DNA from: Oscillospiraceae bacterium | GTDB lineage: Bacteria; Bacillota; Clostridia; Oscillospirales; Oscillospiraceae | Length of the DNA stretch: 10,762 nt | Direction of reading: 5' to 3' | NCBI GenBank assembly: GCA_031280855.1 | Contig: JAITGH010000016.1 | Location: 1 to 10,762, forward strand | Part shown: one piece after another, positions 1 through 6,347 of the stretch | Numbering within the stretch: position 1 is the stretch's first letter | Layout of the letters: every line of letters begins with the position of its first letter | Notes under the pieces: generated by a model | The model's database searches: none | What the model was told of the DNA's origin: nothing | The model's input: only the letters and a program-made list of their open reading frames with translations | Translations under genes and position numbers: made by a program

Positions 1-647
1 CTGCGGGGCGAATCCACACTCTATGCGCGAGCGTGCCCGGTAAGTGGACGCTGATGAGCTGCACTCAAGGCGCGGGCTTGTCGTTGAAGTGGCTGCGGGA
101 GACGTTGCGGCTTCCGCAGTCGTACGGGGAGATGGACGCGCTTGCGGCAAGCGTCCCGATCGGCGCGGAGCGCTTGCTGTTCCTGCCATACCTACAGGGC
201 GAGCGGTCGCCGCACCCTGACCCGAACGCTCGAGGCGTGTTCTTCGGGCTTAGCGCGATTCACCGAGACTCGCACATGATTCGCGCAGTGTTGGAGGGCG
301 TGGCATACTCCCAGCGAGAGTGCGTGGACGTATTCCGGGAATTGGGAGTGAACGTGGACGACATGACGTTCACAGGCGGCGGCGCGAGGAGCGCGCTATG
401 GCGGCAGATGCTGGCGGATCTGTACGGATGCCCGGTGAAGACGCTGGCGAATGACGAGGGCGCGGCACTGGGCGCGGCAATGCTTGCCGCCGGAGCGTTG
501 GACTCGCGCCCCGCAGTCTCCGGAGCCGTCGCGCCAAACGGCGGCTCTGCCGACGCGTACGAGACGTATTACCGCGTGTACGCGTCGCTGTATCCGATGA
601 TGAAGCCTGCGTTCAACGCTTTGACCGCGCTTGGGCGCAACGCGTGA
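1..647 (+). CDS. xylB: Xylulokinase, C-terminal part (5' end outside window)
   Basis: FGGY-family carbohydrate kinase; xylulokinase phosphorylates D-xylulose with ATP to xylulose 5-phosphate in the cytoplasm, feeding the pentose phosphate pathway. The frame is open from base 3 and gives 214 residues, about 43% of the usual ~500-residue enzyme, so the catalytic N-terminal domain lies upstream. Visible xylulokinase signatures are VPGKWTLMSCTQGAGLSLKW near the window edge, LPYLQGERSPHPDPNARGVF, RAVLEGVAYSQRECVDVF, the FGGY C-terminal signature with TGGGARSALWRQMLADLYG, and EGAALGAAMLAAG. The ATG at 33 is internal, since homology runs through the edge. It ends in TGA at 645-647, and no clear terminator follows before the next promoter at 709. 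The family assignment is firm. The exact substrate is inferred, because related FGGY kinases share much of the C-terminal half. Confidence 0.9.
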   Translation, partial: AGRIHTLCASVPGKWTLMSCTQGAGLSLKWLRETLRLPQSYGEMDALAASVPIGAERLLFLPYLQGERSPHPDPNARGVFFGLSAIHRDSHMIRAVLEGVAYSQRECVDVFRELGVNVDDMTFTGGGARSALWRQMLADLYGCPVKTLANDEGAALGAAMLAAGALDSRPAVSGAVAPNGGSADAYETYYRVYASLYPMMKPAFNALTALGRNA

Positions 648-708
648 GGGCGGGGTCGGGAGATCACCATTTTGCGGGTAATAATCGCGGCGCATAATAA
701 GTCGAGGG

Positions 709-737
709 TTGACGCGACGCTGCTCATATGGTAAACT
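709..737 (+). promoter_or_regulatory. Sigma-A type promoter with extended -10, for the solute-binding protein gene
   Basis: TTGACG (709-714) and TAAACT (732-737) are separated by exactly 17 bases, and TG at 729-730 makes an extended -10 (TGGTAAACT). It lies 41 bases before the ATG at 779, with an AGGAGG ribosome binding site at 765-770. The layout suggests the solute-binding protein gene has its own transcript and does not depend on xylB. Confidence 0.7.
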
Positions 738-778
738 GTTGATATATGGAAAAATCAACATCATAGGAGGATCGACCC

Positions 779-2545
779 ATGAAACGAAACCTAGCGTTAC
801 TGCTGACACTCGCACTTGCGCTGACGTTGCTCGGCGCGTGCGGAGGCGATGACTCCGCCGTGAGTCCGTCGGCTTCGCCAAGCGGCGAAGCCTCACCAAG
901 CGCGTCGGGCACGCCGAGCAACACGGACGCGCAGCCAACTCAGGCGGTCTCGGCGACGACCGGGAATACCGTTACCACTCAGTTCGCAACTTACGAGACG
1001 GACGAGTGGGGGATTCCACTGGAGAGCTATGAGTACGAGCTTCCGCTGACGAGCTCTACGAAGGCGTTCACGTACACGTACTCGTCGATAATCGTCGGAG
1101 AGATCCCGGACGAGGGCGTTGCCGCGATGCAGTTCCAGACCATGCTGCGCGAGAAGACCGGCGTGGTACTGGAGTACAACGACATACCGTTTATGTCGAG
1201 GATGGATCGCTTCGCGCTCGACCTTGCAAGCGATAATCTGGACGACTTGATTTCCGGCTTCACGATCTACTTCCCCGCGCCGCTTCAGAACGCTTTGGAC
1301 GAGAACTTCACGGTGAATCTGTACGATTACCGGGAGTACTTCCCGAACTACTGGATGAACGTCAACGCTCACAGCGACGACATCAACGTGCTGGCGCAGG
1401 CGATGCCGTACCGCGAGACGATGTACGCGTTTTTGGGTATGGAGGCGGAGTATGTGACGCGCAATAGCCTCGGCGCCCGCGGCGATTGGCTTGACAAGAT
1501 CGGCAAGACGAATATGGACATCGTGACGATGCAGGATCTTCACGATATGCTGGTTGACTTCAAGGTGCAGTGCGGAGCGGACTCGCCGTTCCTGCTGATG
1601 AACACGATTGATCCGCACCAGTCGTTCAGCGCGTTTGATACAAACGGGGCATTCGTGGGGTTGCCGGGACGGATCGTGGTTGACGGTAAGGTTCAGCTTG
1701 CGATGCAAAGCGAGAACGACAAGAAGCTAATGACGATGCTGAACCAGTGGTATGAAGAGGGGTTAGTGCCGCAGGACTGGCAATCGATCGGCGCGACGGC
1801 GGATTCGATGCCCGGGCTGTTCGCCGGGGTACACGGAGTTACGGGCATGATAGCGGGCGAGGGCGACGGCTTCGGGATCAACGCGACCGATCCGAATGCA
1901 TATTGGGTGCCGCTGCACAAGCCCGTGCTGACACGCGGTCAAACGTTCCATCTTGGCGATGTGCGCACGTGGATCGGGATCGGCTCGTGGGGGATCAGCT
2001 CGAAGTGCAGCAACATCCCGTTACTGATGACGTACTGCGACTGGTTTTACAGTCCGGCGGGAATGTTCGATTGGAACTACGGCGTTGAGGGCTACACCTT
2101 CACGTTCAACGAGAACGGAGAGCCTCAGCTGACCGACTTCCTGATAAACCATCCGTCCGGAACTTCGTGGGCGCTGTTGCAGTATTGCATGGACGACGTG
2201 CTGGAGGGCGGGATTACCATGCGTATGCGGACGTACGCGTATCCCGGCGGTGAGAAGTTCAAGGCATGGCACGCATTCTGGGATAACCCGGAGTATTACA
2301 AGTACGATGGCTCCATGCAGTACCCGACGGCGATAACGCTGACCAGGGATCAGAACTCGCGGATTGCTACGCTTTCCGCTGATATATCGACATTCATCGC
2401 GGAGAACTATCTGTCGTTCATCGATGGCTCGAAACCGTTCTCCGAGTGGAACGCGTATATGGCGAGCGTCAAGGCGTTGGGCTGGGACGAGTGCGAGCTG
2501 ATCTATCAGAACGCATACGACGACTTCATGGAACGCTTTGCATAG
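779..2545 (+). CDS. ABC-type extracellular solute-binding lipoprotein (LplA-like, probably sugar)
   Basis: A 588-residue lipoprotein expected to sit on the outer face of the membrane and deliver a ligand, probably an oligosaccharide, to an ABC importer. The signal peptide is visible: MKRN, a hydrophobic run at about 5-18, and lipobox LGAC with the lipidated cysteine at 21. A Ser/Pro/Ala/Thr-rich linker follows to about residue 56, then a long mature domain typical of the large (~500-600 residue) clostridial and Paenibacillus binding proteins. Family-like stretches include RGDWLDKIGKTNMDIVTMQD and, later, WNYGVEGYTFTFNENGEPQL. The start is set by AGGAGG at 765-770 with an 8-base gap. No permease or ATPase genes follow, so its transporter must be encoded elsewhere or be shared. 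Sitting beside xylB suggests pentose or plant-polysaccharide uptake, but that is inference from context. Confidence 0.87.
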   Translation: MKRNLALLLTLALALTLLGACGGDDSAVSPSASPSGEASPSASGTPSNTDAQPTQAVSATTGNTVTTQFATYETDEWGIPLESYEYELPLTSSTKAFTYTYSSIIVGEIPDEGVAAMQFQTMLREKTGVVLEYNDIPFMSRMDRFALDLASDNLDDLISGFTIYFPAPLQNALDENFTVNLYDYREYFPNYWMNVNAHSDDINVLAQAMPYRETMYAFLGMEAEYVTRNSLGARGDWLDKIGKTNMDIVTMQDLHDMLVDFKVQCGADSPFLLMNTIDPHQSFSAFDTNGAFVGLPGRIVVDGKVQLAMQSENDKKLMTMLNQWYEEGLVPQDWQSIGATADSMPGLFAGVHGVTGMIAGEGDGFGINATDPNAYWVPLHKPVLTRGQTFHLGDVRTWIGIGSWGISSKCSNIPLLMTYCDWFYSPAGMFDWNYGVEGYTFTFNENGEPQLTDFLINHPSGTSWALLQYCMDDVLEGGITMRMRTYAYPGGEKFKAWHAFWDNPEYYKYDGSMQYPTAITLTRDQNSRIATLSADISTFIAENYLSFIDGSKPFSEWNAYMASVKALGWDECELIYQNAYDDFMERFA

Positions 2546-2579
2546 AGGGCTCGCAGATGCGATAGATAGGGAGGATACG

Positions 2580-2888
2580 ATGACCAAGGTGAGGTGCGTC
2601 GGCGTAACGGTGCCGGAGTTCGTGGAGGGCGAGGGTCGTAACTTCGCGGCGAGACGGCTGATACAGGTAGTCGCGTCGGCGGCAAGCGGCTCGCAGTTAC
2701 CGATCGCGGCGGCGATCTGCGAATACTATCGCGGTGCGTATTTGGCGATTACCGATAGCGTGGACGAGTCTGACGGCGGGTTTCGCTCGACCGTGGAGGG
2801 CAACGTCGTAAGAATCTTTCCGAACGGCGAGGCGTACTCCGGCGACTCGTACATCGGGCGCGTCGAGTGGACTTACGGGGACGATTGA
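2580..2888 (+). CDS. Small hypothetical protein (102 aa)
   Basis: Not recognised. The start chosen is ATG 2580, because AGGGAGG at 2568-2574 lies 5 bases upstream; an earlier in-frame ATG at 2538 overlaps the preceding gene and has no such site. The protein has no signal peptide or membrane segment. It begins MTKVRCVGVTVPEFVEGEGR, has an alanine-rich middle and an acidic, glycine-containing C-terminal part. That part includes FPNGEAYSGDSYIGRVEW, which faintly resembles a single MORN-type repeat; this is a weak resemblance only. The gene lies 34 bases after the solute-binding protein and probably shares its transcript. The good ribosome binding site and the lack of a better frame on either strand support it as real; its role is unknown. 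Confidence 0.6.
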   Translation: MTKVRCVGVTVPEFVEGEGRNFAARRLIQVVASAASGSQLPIAAAICEYYRGAYLAITDSVDESDGGFRSTVEGNVVRIFPNGEAYSGDSYIGRVEWTYGDD

Positions 2889-2921
2889 CAATGTATACAT
2901 GTTTACGAGGGTTAGGTACGC

Positions 2922-2954
2922 AAACTTTTTGAAAAAAGTTTGACAAAAACTTTT
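2922..2954 (+). terminator. A/T-rich nested hairpins; possible terminator of the solute-binding protein transcript (AT repeat copy 1)
   Basis: AAACTTTTT (2922-2930) pairs with AAAAAGTTT (2933-2941). Alternatively AAAAGTTT (2934-2941) pairs with AAACTTTT (2947-2954) around the loop GACAA, so the two hairpins are mutually exclusive. The core from 2926 to 2951 recurs at 3093-3119. Stems made almost only of A and T are weak for a classic intrinsic terminator, so this call is tentative. It is the first structured element after the gene ending at 2888. Confidence 0.4.
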
Positions 2955-2972
2955 ATATACTTCTCATAGAGG

Positions 2973-3005
2973 GAAACTAAGGTGCCCTGACGGCACCTTA
3001 GTTTC
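2973..3005 (+). repeat. 33-nt hairpin element, copy A
   Basis: GAAACTAAGGTGCC (2973-2986) and GGCACCTTAGTTTC (2992-3005) form a perfect 14-bp stem around the 5-nt loop CTGAC, followed by GAGGT. Copy B (3197-3229, opposite strand) has the same ends, loop length and flank, but a different, still perfectly paired, central stem. No T-run follows, so it is not an ordinary intrinsic terminator. Confidence 0.75.
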
Positions 3006-3014
3006 GAGGTAGTT

Positions 3015-3043
3015 GCTAATATGGGTCCAGCGTCACGCTGGAC
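3015..3043 (+). repeat. 27-bp repeat, copy 1, with inverted repeat
   Basis: The 27 bases 3015-3041 (GCTAATATGGG, then TCCAGCGTCACGCTGG) are repeated exactly at 3066-3092. Here the inverted repeat is longer: GTCCAGCG (3025-3032) pairs with CGCTGGAC (3036-3043) around TCA, an 8-bp stem. Confidence 0.75.
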
Positions 3044-3065
3044 GCCAAGCTTGATAATCGCAAGG

Positions 3066-3097
3066 GCTAATATGGGTCCAGCGTCACGCTGGTTTTT
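3066..3097 (+). terminator. 27-bp repeat, copy 2, forming an intrinsic-terminator-like hairpin
   Basis: 3066-3092 is identical to 3015-3041. CCAGCG (3078-3083), loop TCA and CGCTGG (3087-3092) are followed at once by TTTTT (3093-3097), the usual shape of a Rho-independent terminator. It could end transcripts from 779-2888 that pass the A/T-rich hairpins, or end a short RNA from the island itself. Confidence 0.5.
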
Positions 3098-3119
3098 GAA
3101 AAAAAGTTTGACAAAAACT
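3093..3119 (+). repeat. AT-rich repeat, copy 2
   Basis: TTTTTG, seven A, then GTTTGACAAAAACT. Copy 1 at 2926-2951 is the same with six A. Similarity fades beyond this point (NTTAYAT). Each copy contains TTGACA, but neither has a convincing -10 hexamer 16-18 bases downstream. Confidence 0.6.
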
Positions 3120-3148
3120 CTTACATTTTGTCATATGCGTCTACGGAG

Positions 3149-3162
3149 GGATCTTAAGATCC
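3149..3162. repeat. 14-bp perfect palindrome
   Basis: GGATCTTAAGATCC is fully self-complementary with no loop, a shape more like a protein-binding site than an RNA hairpin. It lies between the second 27-bp repeat and hairpin copy B. No known operator is recognised. Confidence 0.4.
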
Positions 3163-3196
3163 TGCCGGTGTGAAGTAACGTAGCTTGACACACCTC

Positions 3197-3229
3197 GAAA
3201 CTCTCGCGCCATCAGGGCGCGAGAGTTTC
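3197..3229 (-). repeat. 33-nt hairpin element, copy B (inverted)
   Basis: On the minus strand: GAAACTCTCGCGCC, loop CTGAT, GGCGCGAGAGTTTC, then GAGGT. It shares the GAAACT and AGTTTC ends, the inner CC/GG closing pairs, a CTGAY loop and the GAGGT flank with copy A, while the six central stem pairs differ on both sides and still pair. Confidence 0.75.
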
Positions 3230-3247
3230 CGTCCGGGGGGCGCAGAG

Positions 3248-3267
3248 GCTAATGTGGGTCCGGCGTC
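3248..3267 (+). repeat. 27-bp repeat, copy 3 (degenerate, left half only)
   Basis: GCTAATGTGGGTCCGGCGTC matches the first 20 bases of the 27-bp repeat with two substitutions. The right arm of the inverted repeat is missing, so it can no longer fold like copies 1 and 2. Confidence 0.55.
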
Positions 3268-3344
3268 TCAATGCATTGTCGAGCGTACCCTTCCCGACGC
3301 GGAACGCGCAAATGTAAAAAAAGAGCAAAATGTGCGGAATGTAG

Positions 3345-3373
3345 TTGACATTTGGGTTGCGCGGTGGTAGAAT
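3345..3373 (+). promoter_or_regulatory. Strong sigma-A type promoter of ackA
   Basis: Perfect -35 TTGACA (3345-3350), a 17-base spacer and -10 TAGAAT (3368-3373), with TG at 3365-3366 giving an extended -10. It lies 48 bases before the TTG start codon. This is the best promoter in the window, in keeping with a highly expressed fermentation enzyme. Confidence 0.8.
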
Positions 3374-3421
3374 GGGTTTGCAGTGTAAAATTGCATTTTC
3401 TAAGAAGGAGAGCGAGCGAAG

Positions 3422-4651
3422 TTGAACATTTTGGTGGTCAACGGCGGATCATCGTCGTTGAAGTATCAGCTCTATGATATGGAGCGCGAGGTAGTAACGG
3501 CAAAAGGGCTGTGCGAGCGTATCGGGCTGGGCGGCAGCAGGCTGACGCATACTGCGATGGAGTCCGGCGTGAAGACAGTGTACGAGGGCGCGATGGACGA
3601 CCATAAGGCGGCGATCGCGCAGGTTTTCAATGCGCTGGTGGCGAGCGAGGGCGGCGTGCTGAAGTCACATACGGAGATCGACGCAGTCGGGCATCGCGTA
3701 CTGCACGGCGGCGATAAGTTTACCGAGTCGGCGATCGTGACCGATGAGATCGAAGCCATGGTGGAACAGTTGATTCCGCTTGGACCGCTTCATAACCCCG
3801 CGAACCTCGCGGGGATTCGTGCGTGCCGCGACCTAATGCCGGGAGTGCCGCAAGTCGCGGTGTTCGATACCGCGTTCCACCAGACGATGCCGGAGCACGC
3901 GTACACATATGCGATTCCGTACGAGTACTATGACAAGTACGGCGTGAAGCTGCGCCGCTATGGATTCCACGGCAGCAGTCATCGTTATGTGTCTGAACGT
4001 GCGGCGAAGATGCTGGGCAGGGAGAGCGACCCGAACTTCAAGGTGATCGTGTGCCATTTGGGCAACGGCTCGTCATTCTCCGCGTGTAAGGGCGGACGGA
4101 GCGTCGATACGTCCATGGGTCTGACTCCGCTTGAGGGGATCCCGATGGGGACGCGCTCCGGCTCCATCGATCCGACAATCCTACAGTTCATCATGAATCG
4201 CGAGGGGCTGAGCATGGACGAGATGATCGACGTGCTTAACAAGAAGTCAGGAGTGCTGGGGATAAGCTGCGTAAGCTCCGACTTCCGCGATATTGACGGC
4301 GCGGCGAAAGAGGGCAACCATAACGCTCAACTCGCGCTGGACATCTTCCGGTACGTCGGGAAGAAGCTGATCGGAAGTTACGCCGCTGCGCTGGAGGGGG
4401 TGGACGCGATCGCGTTTACCGGCGGCGTGGGCGAGAACTCCGGCGATACTCGCGCCGCGATGACCTCCGGGCTGGAGTTCATGGGCGTAGTGCTGGACGC
4501 GGAGAAGAACGCAGAACGCGGCGCGGAGCGCGACGTCAGTGCGGCGGAATCCCGCGTGCGAATCCTCGTAATCCCTACGGACGAGGAGTTCGTCATCGCC
4601 GCCGATACCGTGCGGCTCACAGCCGCCGGTGTGACACCGGACTCACAGTAG
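3422..4651 (+). CDS. ackA: Acetate kinase
   Basis: Cytoplasmic enzyme that converts acetyl phosphate and ADP to acetate and ATP, the substrate-level ATP step of acetate fermentation. Its 409 residues match the family length (~400). Visible features: N-terminal phosphate-binding NGGSSSLKYQ (7-16), GHRVLHGG (90-97, with the substrate-binding Arg92), FDTAFHQTMP (148-157, with Asp149), YGFHGSSHRYV (180-190, with His183), HLGNGSSFSACKGGRSVDTS (212-231), GTRSGSIDP (243-251, with catalytic Arg245), GGVGENS (334-340) and the PTDEE glutamates at 388-389. All key residues are present. The start is TTG at 3422: the product then begins MNILVVNGGSSS as in the family, with AAGGAG at 3405-3410 and an 11-base gap. 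It is not paired with pta, its common partner. A consensus promoter lies just upstream. Confidence 0.97.
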   Translation: MNILVVNGGSSSLKYQLYDMEREVVTAKGLCERIGLGGSRLTHTAMESGVKTVYEGAMDDHKAAIAQVFNALVASEGGVLKSHTEIDAVGHRVLHGGDKFTESAIVTDEIEAMVEQLIPLGPLHNPANLAGIRACRDLMPGVPQVAVFDTAFHQTMPEHAYTYAIPYEYYDKYGVKLRRYGFHGSSHRYVSERAAKMLGRESDPNFKVIVCHLGNGSSFSACKGGRSVDTSMGLTPLEGIPMGTRSGSIDPTILQFIMNREGLSMDEMIDVLNKKSGVLGISCVSSDFRDIDGAAKEGNHNAQLALDIFRYVGKKLIGSYAAALEGVDAIAFTGGVGENSGDTRAAMTSGLEFMGVVLDAEKNAERGAERDVSAAESRVRILVIPTDEEFVIAADTVRLTAAGVTPDSQ

Positions 4652-4670
4652 CCACTGCATTTGATTCATG

Positions 4671-4703
4671 GAAACTCTCGTGTCCATATGACACCCGAGT
4701 TTC
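4671..4703 (+). repeat. 33-nt hairpin element, copy C, between ackA and recA
   Basis: GAAACTCTCGTGTC (4671-4684), loop CATAT, GACACCCGAGTTTC (4690-4703). Seven outer and five inner pairs enclose a two-base mismatch. The 14-5-14 layout and the GAAACT/AGTTTC ends match copies A and B. Outer bases GCCAC (4651-4655) and GTGGC (4705-4709) could extend the fold. There is no T-run. It may be in the leader of recA or in the 3' end of the ackA transcript. Confidence 0.65.
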
Positions 4704-4748
4704 GGTGGCAGCGTAATCGGCATAGAACGGTGGAATGGAGAAAGAACG

Positions 4749-5861
4749 ATGGCGAAGAAGCAAGTACAGCCGGAGCGTGCGGCTCCGGCGTCCGATAAAG
4801 ATAGGGCGCTTGCGACAGCTCTGGCGCAGATCGAGAAGAACTTCGGCAAAGGCTCGATCATGCGTCTGGGCGAGAGGCAGTCGTCCGATATCGGAGCGAT
4901 CAGCACGGGTTCGCTGACGCTGGACGTAGCGTTGGGAGTGGGCGGGATCCCGAAAGGGCGCGTGATCGAGATCTACGGGCCCGAAAGCTCCGGGAAGACT
5001 ACGCTCGCGTTGCACGTGATCGCGTCGTGCCAAAAGTCGGGAGGGACGGCGGCGTTCGTCGATGCGGAGCACGCGTTAGACCCCGTGTATGCGAAAGCGC
5101 TGGGCGTGGATACCGAGAATCTGCTGATCAGTCAGCCCGACACCGGAGAGCAGGGTCTGGAGATAACGGAGGCGCTGGTGCGCTCCGGAGCCGTAGACAT
5201 CGTGGTAATCGACAGCGTCGCGGCGCTGGTGCCTCGGGCAGAGATTGAGGCGATGATGGGCGACAGCGTAGTAGGACTGCAAGCGCGGCTGATGTCGCAG
5301 GCGCTTCGCAAGCTTACGGGCGCGATCTCTAAAACCAATTGCACGGTCATTTTCATCAACCAGCTTCGCGAGAAGATCGGCATAATGTACGGGAATCCGG
5401 AGACCACGACGGGCGGCAGAGCGTTGAAGTTCTACTCCAGCGTTCGGCTTGATGTGCGCAAGGTCGAGGCGATCAAGGTCGGGACGGAGTCAATTGGTAA
5501 CCGCACGCGGGTGAGGGTTACCAAGAATAAGGTTGCGCCGCCGTTTAAGGAGGCAGTGTTCGAGATCATCTTCGGCGAGGGAATCTCCCGCACCGGGGAA
5601 ATCGTCGATATCGGGATCAGCCTTGACGTTATCGAAAAGGCGGGTTCGTGGTTCACGATCAATGGTGAGCGCATCCAAGGCCGCGACGGAGTTCGCAAGT
5701 ACCTGAAAGACAATCCCGAGGTTGCGGAGCAGATCGAACAGTCCATACTGGAGAAACAGCGGGAGAACGGAGTCGAGCTTACTCGAACGACAATCAGCGA
5801 CTTCGACTACATGAAGGTCGGCGTGTCAGTCGCCACCGGTGTCGACGTCTCCATCGACTAG
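4749..5861 (+). CDS. recA: Recombinase A
   Basis: Cytoplasmic ATP-dependent DNA strand-exchange protein for homologous recombination and SOS activation. Its 370 residues are slightly longer than the ~350 norm because of a charged N-terminal extension. Visible features: Walker [10 protein letters not shown] (77-85), catalytic Glu107 in VDAEHALDP, Walker [13 protein letters not shown] (149-160), the L1 region around [11 protein letters not shown] (162-172), the L2 region with [20 protein letters not shown] (203-222), and [12 protein letters not shown] (227-238). The tail (about 335-370) is short and acidic. The start is ATG 4749, with GGAG at 4737-4740 and an 8-base gap. No LexA (Cheo-type GAAC-N4-GTTC) box or good promoter is visible in the 97 bases after ackA, so it may be read through from ackA or use a weak promoter. 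recX follows 6 bases later. Confidence 0.98.
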   Translation: MAKKQVQPERAAPASDKDRALATALAQIEKNFGKGSIMRLGERQSSDIGAISTGSLTLDVALGVGGIPKGRVIEIYGPESSGKTTLALHVIASCQKSGGTAAFVDAEHALDPVYAKALGVDTENLLISQPDTGEQGLEITEALVRSGAVDIVVIDSVAALVPRAEIEAMMGDSVVGLQARLMSQALRKLTGAISKTNCTVIFINQLREKIGIMYGNPETTTGGRALKFYSSVRLDVRKVEAIKVGTESIGNRTRVRVTKNKVAPPFKEAVFEIIFGEGISRTGEIVDIGISLDVIEKAGSWFTINGERIQGRDGVRKYLKDNPEVAEQIEQSILEKQRENGVELTRTTISDFDYMKVGVSVATGVDVSID

Positions 5862-5867
5862 TTTAAC

Positions 5868-6176
5868 GTGGACTCGAACGAACTGAACGAGCAGATACTC
5901 GCCGCCCGCAATCGCGCCGCTCGGTTGCTTAGCTATCGCCCGATGTCAACGGGTGAGCTTCGGCGTAAGCTGATCCAAAAGGGAGAGCCGCCATACGCCG
6001 CAGACGATGCGGTCGAGTTCCTCGTCGAGTGCGGATTCCTTGACGACGCGGAGTACGCCGCGCTTGTCGTGCGGCACTACTCCGCGAAAGGGTACAACGA
6101 CTGGCGAATCCGGCAGGAGCTTCGCCGTCACCTCGTACCCCCCGATTACTGGAATGACGCGCTGGACTCGCTTTGA
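5868..6176 (+). CDS. recX: RecX regulatory protein, short form
   Basis: RecX binds RecA filaments and modulates their assembly. Family features: AARLLSYRPMSTGELRRKL near residues 17-35, an FLVECGFLDDAEYAALVVRH stretch around 51-70, and KGYNDWRIRQELRRHLVPP (74-92). RecX proteins are normally about 150-270 residues with three tandem three-helix repeats; this one has 102 residues and shows only about two. Translating the three frames after its TGA (6174-6176) shows no sign of a third repeat, so a simple frameshift does not explain the loss. The start is GTG 5868, 6 bases after the recA stop and without a clear ribosome binding site, implying translational coupling to recA. The family call is good; whether the short form works is unknown. 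Confidence 0.85.
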   Translation: MDSNELNEQILAARNRAARLLSYRPMSTGELRRKLIQKGEPPYAADDAVEFLVECGFLDDAEYAALVVRHYSAKGYNDWRIRQELRRHLVPPDYWNDALDSL

Positions 6177-6306
6177 CAATACAAGGCGGTAAAACCCTCG
6201 AAGCCCTCGCGGAGCTACGCTATGCGGTAACGTGAAGCTCCATAGCTTGTCAGCATAAACGTTCACATATTGTTTACCAATTGTGGTAGATTTCGACACA
6301 TCTTTA

Positions 6307-6315
6307 TGGTATAAT
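6307..6315 (+). promoter_or_regulatory. Extended -10 promoter for the glycosyltransferase gene
   Basis: TGGTATAAT combines a TG extension with a perfect TATAAT (6310-6315). No good -35 lies 16-18 bases upstream (TAGATT at 6287-6292 at 17), as often tolerated with an extended -10. An imperfect inverted repeat TACCA/TGGTA (6275-6288) just upstream might be an operator. Transcription would start near 6322, leaving a leader of roughly 90 bases. Confidence 0.6.
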
Positions 6316-6347
6316 GACAAGAGAAGAGGAGAGAGGAAACAGGGGAC

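Larger units (their letters stand above)
2889..3344. other. Gene-free repeat island between the hypothetical gene and ackA
   Basis: About 450 bases without a credible gene, unusually dense in structure. In order it holds an A/T-rich hairpin, a 33-nt perfect hairpin, two identical 27-bp repeats each containing an inverted repeat, a second copy of the A/T-rich motif, a 14-bp palindrome, an inverted copy of the 33-nt hairpin, and a degenerate third copy of the 27-bp repeat. The last stretch (3268-3344) shows nothing notable apart from A-runs ahead of the ackA promoter. Confidence 0.75.

Noticed and set aside
893..1708. Long minus-strand frame (271 codons) opposite the solute-binding protein, plus others at 396-938 and 2021-2587
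   Set aside because: They are rich in Arg, His and Val, have no recognisable motifs or ribosome binding sites, and lie wholly or largely opposite confident coding sequence; they are antisense shadows.
2885..2968. Promoter from TTGACA at 2885 or 2940
   Set aside because: Neither has a credible -10 hexamer at 16-18 bases; the first overlaps a stop codon by chance and the second lies inside the AT-rich repeat.
3015..3092. Two identical 27-bp repeats with a 24-base gap, resembling a minimal CRISPR array
   Set aside because: Only two full copies exist, the third is a decayed fragment 156 bases away at irregular spacing, the second copy forms a terminator, and no cas genes are present.
3185..3370. 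61-codon plus-strand frame in the repeat island
   Set aside because: It runs through hairpin copy B and the consensus ackA promoter, has no ribosome binding site and gives a protein of no recognisable kind.
6210..6246. Hairpin GGAGCT...AGCTCC after recX as a terminator or tRNA-like fold
   Set aside because: The stem is short and interrupted, no T-run follows, and no tRNA arms or anticodon loop can be drawn.
6177..6250. Missing third RecX repeat hidden by a frameshift
   Set aside because: None of the three downstream frames gives RecX-like sequence before stopping.
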